The position numbers and the translations under genes are program-made. A model generated the notes under the pieces. The model was not told the DNA's origin, ran no database searches, and saw only the letters and a list, made by a program, of their open reading frames with translations. From Pontiella desulfatans (GTDB taxonomy: Bacteria; Verrucomicrobiota; Kiritimatiellia; Kiritimatiellales; Pontiellaceae): a DNA stretch of 64,000 nucleotides. Numbering within the stretch: the stretch's first letter is position 1; each line of letters starts with the position of its first letter. Positions 60,046 through 64,000 of the stretch are shown here, piece by piece. The stretch lies in contig NZ_CAAHFG010000002.1 of the NCBI RefSeq assembly GCF_900890425.1, positions 1,240,001 to 1,304,000 of the forward strand, read 5' to 3'.

Positions 60046-61518
60046 ATGAAGCGGAACGTTGAAAGAATAGCGGTCGGGTTGGTTGCGGATGCCGGAACGG
60101 TGCAAAAGTTCCGCATCCGTGTTCTTCTTTGTCTCTTGGGCGTGTCCATCTGTTCCGCAGATGCGGTCGCAGCCGTCGGTCGAATAAATCTATCGGGCAT
60201 GACCGGCGTTGAGTTCAAAACCGGCATGGCGGATCAGGGGGTCCCTGTTTTCGATGATCTCACCTTTGGTGTTTCGGCCTCTCGAATCGTCATGAAACTG
60301 GATCAGATGATGGTCAATAGCATGGTTGTTCCGGTGCCTGAAAACTCGGTCATGAGCAACCAGACGGCGTTGGTCGAGTTTGTACGGAAAATCAGGGATC
60401 GGGGAGGAATCCATTTCAATCTGATTTTGAGCCGCCGAAAATGGAACCTGCATCTGGCGGCCAATCAGGAGGGATGGGCGAAGGATATTGCCCATGCCTA
60501 TGCGGCGCTGGATGATGCCGGTTTTTCCGATCAGGTGGCCGGGTTCCGGTTTGATGAAAATACGCCCTTGCATGGCGCGCCCTCGTCCACGGCATTGTGG
60601 GACGCCCGGCACAACGGGGTGCTGGGGGCGTTGGATGAACTTGCCGGCCGGATCGGCGGAGCCGCGGTTCAATTGCGTTCGGTCTTCATCCACGGGAAGG
60701 GGTACGGTTCGCAGTTCAAGGGCGTCAAGGCATCGTCCGACGGCATGGATTTCCCACAGCAGATGAATGCGCGCTGTCTGGACTATGCCTATTCCTTTAA
60801 GTGGTATCAGGAAGGGGAGCCAACCAACGGAACCACCTTGGTGGATTGGGAGAACCATTTCCGGGACACCTCCGGGTTTTCGGAAGTCCATGGGCTGGGC
60901 CGGGAGCTGGTATTCGCCGGGGACGCGGGCGATGGACTGCGGGCCGACATTCTCAATACAACGACCAAAGCCACCGCAATCTGGAAGGTCTTTCAGCAAT
61001 ATGGCTGGAGCAGCACGTTTTTCGGGCCGTTCCTGCGCCCTCCGGAATATGGCGGGCGCACCATCCTCCACTACTCCAACGGAAGCAACCTGTCTGAAAA
61101 CAGTGCCATCATGGACTCGTGGGAACAGTGGCATGCCGGAGTGGCTCCCTATGCCCTGTGGGCAAACTCGGCATTTGCCGGCGCGCCCGATGCAACGGAT
61201 GCGTCGGCCGGCGGCAATCCCGATGGAGATCGCTGGACGAACTATCAGGAATGGCTGCTCGTCTGCGATCCGCTGGTGGCCGATGCGCCACCGATGGAGT
61301 CAATGGTTCGTGATCCGGGGTTTGTGGTGACGTTCGATCGTCGAATCACCGACCATGCCGCTGCCCGGGCGCTTTGGAGTTCCTCGCTTGTTTCCGGAAC
61401 CTGGGCCACCAACGGGGTGACTGAAACCGTGGTGGAATCTTCCAACGATGTGGAAACCATCGAGGCCGCCGTTCCATTGGATCAAACCCATAAATTTATC
61501 CACATCGGATTTTTTTAA
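60046..61518 (+). CDS. Exported protein of unknown function with a C-terminal calcium-loop region
   Basis: 490 residues. It has a long N-region and a hydrophobic stretch around residues 24-42 (RVLLCLLGVSICSADAVAA), a probable signal peptide. The main domain has conserved-looking segments (IHFNLILSRRKWNLHLAANQEGW, QVAGFRFDENTPLHG, LVFAGDAGDGLRADILN) suggestive of a TIM-barrel-like enzyme, but I cannot name it. Near the C-terminus GGNPDGDRWTNYQEWLL resembles thrombospondin type 3 calcium-binding repeats, common on exported proteins of this phylum. AAAGGTAG precedes the ATG. It lies between the two 268-bp repeats with the next gene. Confidence 0.65.
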   Translation: MKRNVERIAVGLVADAGTVQKFRIRVLLCLLGVSICSADAVAAVGRINLSGMTGVEFKTGMADQGVPVFDDLTFGVSASRIVMKLDQMMVNSMVVPVPENSVMSNQTALVEFVRKIRDRGGIHFNLILSRRKWNLHLAANQEGWAKDIAHAYAALDDAGFSDQVAGFRFDENTPLHGAPSSTALWDARHNGVLGALDELAGRIGGAAVQLRSVFIHGKGYGSQFKGVKASSDGMDFPQQMNARCLDYAYSFKWYQEGEPTNGTTLVDWENHFRDTSGFSEVHGLGRELVFAGDAGDGLRADILNTTTKATAIWKVFQQYGWSSTFFGPFLRPPEYGGRTILHYSNGSNLSENSAIMDSWEQWHAGVAPYALWANSAFAGAPDATDASAGGNPDGDRWTNYQEWLLVCDPLVADAPPMESMVRDPGFVVTFDRRITDHAAARALWSSSLVSGTWATNGVTETVVESSNDVETIEAAVPLDQTHKFIHIGFF

Positions 61519-61642
61519 ACTTACACGTCCTCTTCTCCCGTTGCCTGGTGTTAAGGCGGCATACGGAAACCCATGTCCGGGGCTTTTGTCCCGGTTTCCG
61601 GGGTTTCCACGGTCTGAACATCAAGGAAAAGGAGAAACAGGA

Positions 61643-63301
61643 ATGAGGAAACAAATCGTGTTGGTGGCATCGTTGCTGGCAGGAGGCCTGTTGGCGCAGG
61701 CCCAAACCCAGACATGGGATCCGGATGGAAATTCCATCAGCGACGGCGGGGCCGGAACCTGGGATTTGGCAACGGGGAACTGGATGACGGGGGCAACCTG
61801 GGTCAACGGCTCGGATGCCTTTTTCGGAACAGGAAGCTACAACGTGACGCTGGGAACGGGGGTTGTGGTTCACGACCTGAGTATTGCCGAAGGAGCCGGG
61901 ACGGTTAATATCCAATCAGCGGTGGACGATACGGCATTGACCGTAGCCGGGAGCTCAACCTGGAACCTGGGTGGAAATACCCTGCATATGGTCAACACGA
62001 CTCCTGATACCCGTCTGAGCATGACCAGTGGAGAAACATTGACGGTAACCGGAGGTGGAACCTTCAATACCGGAGAGCGACCCAATGACGGGACGACCGG
62101 CCTCTGGGACGTCAATGGAGCGACGCTCGACTTTCAGGCCGATGTACTCATCGGCAATCAGCGCAGCATTGGCGAATTTGCGCTCGTGAAACTGGGAGCC
62201 AATTCAACGTTTATCAATCAGCGTAACGCACACCAGACGTTCAACAACAACTGGGAGTTCGGCGGCGGAACCATCACGTTCCAGAACAACTGGGCGAATA
62301 ACGGAAACATAACCGTGAATGGAACGGTGTCCGGATATGCTGACGAGTTTGTAATTGATATGGCCACTCCCACCAGCGGGAATCGGCTGGTCTACCTGAA
62401 TAATTCCGCAGCCTACACCGCCGGTACGAATCGGATTGCCGAGGCGGTGGTTCAACTGAATGCCGACCATGGTCTGTCCAGCTCGGTCTTGGTCCTCGGG
62501 GGTGTGTCAGGAAAGAACAGTTATTTGAATATGAATGGTCATGACCAATCCACCCGGGGCATTTCCAATGACATTGGAAACACCCGCGAAATTCGGAATA
62601 ACGCCGCCGTCACAACCTCCACGCTCACCGTTGATGTTGAAGCGGGCAATAGTTTTACCTACTCCGCCAACTTTAATGGCGCGGGCGTGATTAATCTGGT
62701 GAAGACGGGAGATGGAACGCAGGTCATCCAGCGGGCCAGTGGACATACCTCGGCTCTTGATACGCTCTCGGTCGAAGGTGGCGAACTGGTTTGGAACGTC
62801 GGCGGTAGCGGAAATAGCGGTACGGTTAATGTCGGAATTAACGGTACACTCAGTGGTTCCGGCATCCTCAACGGTGCCACTACGGTGGCCGGCAACCTGA
62901 TGCCGGGCAACAGCCCCGGAACACTGACCCTCAACGATGCCCTGACGCTGGAGTCCACCGCAACCTTGACGCTTGAAATCACCGGAACCGATGCCGGGTT
63001 GTACGATGTGCTGCTCAACGACGGTGGCGACACGCTGACTGCGGGCGGCACGCTCGTGCTCGACACCACAGGCTACACTGCTGCGCTGAACGATACCTTC
63101 ACGGTCTTTGAAAACTGGGGCGGTTTTTCGGGTGGTTTCGACGGCATCAGCGGCACCGACCTTGGCGGCGGGATGAGTTTCGACACCAGCAACCTACTGG
63201 TCGATGGAACGCTGACAGTCGTCCCGGAGCCGGGAACACTGGGCATGCTGGTTGCCATGGGCGGCGGCCTCATCTGGATCCGCCGCGTGTTCATGGTTTA
63301 G
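61643..63301 (+). CDS. PEP-CTERM protein with autotransporter-type repeats
   Basis: 552 residues from the ATG at 61643; AAGGAG lies upstream, so a longer frame reaching into the previous gene is rejected. A signal peptide ends near LLAQAQ (about residue 21). The body is built of Gly/Thr/Asn-rich beta repeats (GDGTQVIQRASGHTSALDTL, GGELVWNVGGSGNSGTVNV, GTLSGSGILNGATTVAGNL), the autotransporter-associated beta-strand (PATR) type. The tail has VPEPGTLGML, a hydrophobic span and RRVFMV, a PEP-CTERM sorting signal. It is a probable surface or matrix protein handled by exosortase. It is flanked by the repeat-bounded gap on its 3' side. Confidence 0.85.
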   Translation: MRKQIVLVASLLAGGLLAQAQTQTWDPDGNSISDGGAGTWDLATGNWMTGATWVNGSDAFFGTGSYNVTLGTGVVVHDLSIAEGAGTVNIQSAVDDTALTVAGSSTWNLGGNTLHMVNTTPDTRLSMTSGETLTVTGGGTFNTGERPNDGTTGLWDVNGATLDFQADVLIGNQRSIGEFALVKLGANSTFINQRNAHQTFNNNWEFGGGTITFQNNWANNGNITVNGTVSGYADEFVIDMATPTSGNRLVYLNNSAAYTAGTNRIAEAVVQLNADHGLSSSVLVLGGVSGKNSYLNMNGHDQSTRGISNDIGNTREIRNNAAVTTSTLTVDVEAGNSFTYSANFNGAGVINLVKTGDGTQVIQRASGHTSALDTLSVEGGELVWNVGGSGNSGTVNVGINGTLSGSGILNGATTVAGNLMPGNSPGTLTLNDALTLESTATLTLEITGTDAGLYDVLLNDGGDTLTAGGTLVLDTTGYTAALNDTFTVFENWGGFSGGFDGISGTDLGGGMSFDTSNLLVDGTLTVVPEPGTLGMLVAMGGGLIWIRRVFMV

Positions 63302-63365
63302 ATCTTCATTTAATCGCGTGAAAAGCCGCCCGAGCTTTGTGGACGGTTTGATGAAAGGCGGGGCT

Positions 63366-63634
63366 ATTTCCCCGCCCTTCTGGGGCGTATTATTGAGGAG
63401 CTGTGCTGAAAGCACTACACAGTTTAGCCCATGGCAACGCCATGGGAACAAATGATGGGGATGATTTGCCCTGAAGGGGCAACACAAATACACGGCTAAT
63501 TGTGTTGCCCCTTCAGGGCAAATGTCTAGGAACCAAAGGGAACCTTGGGCTTTGCCCAAGGCTAAAATGTGTAGCGCTTTCAGCGCACATGGCAATGTGA
63601 AGATACCCCGACCCTTGGGGCGGGGAGCGTCATT
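63366..63634. repeat. 268-bp multi-hairpin dispersed repeat, copy 2
   Basis: About 90% like 59534-59800 with all the hairpins kept; the 21-bp stem is at 63464-63521. It directly follows the PEP-CTERM gene and precedes the last ORF. Another short GC-rich hairpin (GCCGCCGCTACGCGGC) follows at 63648-63663. Confidence 0.9.
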
Positions 63635-63694
63635 AAAGAAGTAGTGCCGCCGCTACGCGGCTGCATTTTTACGTGGGGTGCGGGAAAAGGTACT

Positions 63695-64000
63695 ATGCAA
63701 ACGATACTCAAAACGGTCTGTTGTTCGATGCTGCTTGGATTCATCGCCGGGAACTCCTCGGCCGAATCAGAGGTGATTGCCGGGTGGCACGACTTCAATC
63801 CATCGGGCGCGAACGGTCTGTATAAAACATCGGCGGCGCAAAAGGCGCCGGATACTTCGCTCAATGGCGTGGACGGCGGGCTCTATTGCGCGGCGGGCAA
63901 CCGCTATAACTGGGGCTCGACCGACGGCACGTTCGGCACCTCGGCCGATACAGGGAGCACGTCCACCGACGGTGTAATGGCCATGCGCACCAATCCCGGC
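63695..64000 (+). CDS. Exported protein, N-terminal part (3' end outside window)
   Basis: 102 codons, open to the end of the window. A signal peptide (MQTILKTVCCSMLLGFIAG, cleavage near NSSAES, residue 23-24) starts it. The mature part begins IAGWHDFNPSGANG and is Gly-, Ser- and Thr-rich with a beta pattern (CAAGNRYNWGSTDGTFG). It looks like the start of a PEP-CTERM or LamG-like surface protein of the kind seen upstream, but the tail needed to prove this is missing. GGGAAAAGG lies before the ATG. It follows repeat copy 2. Confidence 0.7.
   Translation, partial: MQTILKTVCCSMLLGFIAGNSSAESEVIAGWHDFNPSGANGLYKTSAAQKAPDTSLNGVDGGLYCAAGNRYNWGSTDGTFGTSADTGSTSTDGVMAMRTNPG

Noticed and set aside
61448-61642. 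A 65-codon N-terminal extension of the PEP-CTERM protein at 61643
   Set aside because: It overlaps the end of the preceding gene and lacks a signal; AAGGAG and a signal peptide mark 61643.
1-64000. tRNA, rRNA, prophage, or defence system
   Set aside because: I saw no cloverleaf, rRNA core, integrase, capsid or restriction/toxin module; the only mobile gene is the HUH transposase.

Overview
The window reads as a chromosomal segment of a GC-rich, Gram-negative, polysaccharide- and glycoprotein-degrading bacterium of the PVC group, most likely a marine anaerobe of the Kiritimatiellota (Pontiella-like). This assignment is inferred from the gene mix and not from a marker tree: Cys-type S1 sulfatases, many exported glycosidases without any SusC/SusD pair, proteins ending in PEP-CTERM sorting tails, an autotransporter-repeat protein, and an ECF sigma factor overlapping a Ser/Thr kinase.

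Layout. 1-346 (+) is the end of an LptF/LptG permease. 516-19139 (all -) is a glycan/glycoprotein degradation region. It holds two tandem Tat-exported Gfo/Idh/MocA oxidoreductases, a small HEFAH metallopeptidase translationally coupled to a GH2 beta-galactosidase-like enzyme, an HUH transposase element next to a GH78 remnant, a GH78 rhamnosidase, a sulfatase, an SGNH hydrolase, a PEP-CTERM protein, an M60-like peptidase and a GH97. 19495-32905 is housekeeping: SRP RNA, dnaX, ybaB/ebfC and recR, then a lipoprotein, a DEAD-box helicase, a CvfB-like S1 protein, a Sui1-like factor, purF, an unknown gene and smc, and a cupin. 33621-47460 (+) is a second catabolic locus: clan-A glycosidase, sulfatase, GH38 mannosidase, SSS-type symporter, a beta-helix/DUF4214/GH99-like fusion, a sialate-O-acetylesterase-like protein and a third sulfatase. 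47584-56765 is mixed (lipoproteins, folD, ferritin, TPR protein, cardiolipin synthase-like PLD, EEP hydrolase, DUF4230). 56876-59499 is the sigma/kinase pair. The last part holds exported, partly PEP-CTERM proteins between two copies of a structured 268-bp repeat, and a truncated exported ORF runs off the end.

How the genes work together (inference). Exported glycosidases, sulfatases, esterases and two peptidases would strip sulfated, rhamnose/galactose/mannose-containing glycans or glycoproteins outside the inner membrane. The symporter at 39219 would import sugars or small oligosaccharides, and the signal-less GH38 and clan-A enzyme would finish the work in the cytoplasm. The GH2 and GH97 operons carry the same 29-bp upstream motif at exactly the same distance from their ATG, which suggests co-regulation.

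Non-coding content is rich. It includes a perfect 29-bp inverted repeat around the transposase, a family of CACAGAG/CTCTGTG palindromes, two mosaic repeat arrays (32911-33435 and 51600-52045) sharing modules in rearranged orientation, heptamer tandem repeats, paired palindromes before purF, and two poly-A runs in dnaX at which a one-base slip in either direction stops translation within a few codons. I saw no tRNA, rRNA, CRISPR array, prophage or defence system.
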